14,664 nucleotides of DNA from Spirochaetaceae bacterium (GTDB taxonomy: Bacteria; Spirochaetota; Spirochaetia; Treponematales; Breznakiellaceae), in contig JAITHF010000119.1 in NCBI GenBank assembly GCA_031280115.1, forward strand, positions 1 to 14,664, written 5' to 3'. The number at the start of each line of letters is the position of its first letter. The first letter of the stretch is position 1. The translations under genes and the position numbers were made by a program. A model generated the notes under the pieces. The model was not told the DNA's origin. It worked only from the letters and a program-made list of their open reading frames with translations, and did not search any database. Shown here one piece after another: positions 14,332-14,664 of this stretch.

Positions 14332-14664
14332 TTTTCCGGTGTACGCGCAAGGTTTCCGCGTGTACGCGCAAGGTTTCCGCGTGTACGCGCAAAGGTTCCG
14401 CGTCAACGCGCAAAGGTTCCGCGTCAACGCGCAAAGGTTCCGCGTCAACGCGCAAAGGTTCCGCGTGAACCGGAAAACTTATTTTGCTGGCAAACCAACC
14501 TGCTTTTACCACAAACCAACGTGCTTTTACTGCAAACCAACTTGTCTTTACCGCAAACCAACTTGTCTTTACCGCAAACCAACGTGCTTTTACTGCAAAC
14601 CAACTTGTCTTTACCGCAAACCAACTTGTCTTTACCGCAAACCAACCTGCTTTTACCGCAAACC
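14332..14664. repeat. Palindromic array 3: two unit families in one 21-bp register, running off the window
   Basis: Units start every 21 bp from 14332 to 14647 without slip (15 complete, one partial). The first seven (14332-14478) carry CGCG-TGTA-CGCG or CGCG-TCAA-CGCG dyads in a TTCC...CAAGG frame. From 14479 the type changes: the first unit is the array-1 kind (TTTTGCTGGCAAA), then units with TTTACCGCAAA, TTTACTGCAAA or TTTACCACAAA between AACTTG/AACGTG-like ends. The right end of the element lies outside the window. Confidence 0.93.

Noticed and set aside
14218..14645. Minus-strand frames reading TRNLCAL and VCGKDKL repeats
   Set aside because: Both strands stay open over array 3 because of the period; no start signals or conserved peptide.
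14479..14664. Possible CRISPR array
   Set aside because: Units are contiguous 21-mers without unique spacers and no cas gene is near.

Overview
The window looks like chromosomal DNA of a moderately GC-rich treponeme-like spirochaete, possibly one of the insect-gut treponemes. This is inferred from a PilZ protein with an extra N-terminal domain, TPR proteins, a Cache/HAMP chemoreceptor, an infA/RseC neighbourhood and very repeat-rich intergenic DNA. No rRNA or species marker is present, so the assignment is tentative. No tRNA, rRNA, CRISPR array or transposase gene was recognised.

Layout. 1-1188: end of an RNA 2',3'-cyclic phosphodiesterase gene (thpR), an RseC/MucC-like membrane protein and, convergent and abutting, infA. 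1251-2270: repeat-only DNA built around a 21-bp tandem array. 2269-3965 (minus strand): a decayed phage-type cassette with several frameshifts. It holds two small tail-like fragments, a variable-protein pseudogene that looks like the target of a diversity-generating retroelement (DGR), a long inverted repeat at its stop codon, and a helical accessory-protein pseudogene. No reverse transcriptase or template repeat is visible. 3943-4470: C-terminal remnant of a membrane protein, probably a glycosyltransferase. 4480-5305: second repeat element with two arrays. 5306-7554: a strong promoter, a PilZ (c-di-GMP) protein and a TPR protein. 7544-10853 (minus): valS followed by a small RelA/SpoT-type HD hydrolase, probably one operon. 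10962-12050: repeat arms around a small TPR protein gene. 12079-13899 (minus): a methyl-accepting chemotaxis protein. 13967-14664: the left half of a third array element, cut by the window edge.

The most unusual content is the repeat system. At least three elements share one plan: an outer arm of small hairpin modules, a terminal inverted repeat, then a tandem array with an almost invariant 21-bp period. Most array units carry a short dyad. The dyad sequence differs between arrays (cores GCTAGC, GGATCC, GGTACC, GGGGCCCC, or CGCG arms around TGTA/TCAA) while symmetry and period are kept. The hairpins in the arms behave the same way: stems change between copies but stay complementary. This suggests selection, or a copying mechanism, acting on symmetry rather than sequence. 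The outer ends of the arms sit exactly against the predicted -35 boxes of infA, valS and the PilZ gene.

The housekeeping genes look intact. The region from 1251 to 5305 is the accessory part of the window, where repeats and decayed mobile DNA are packed together.
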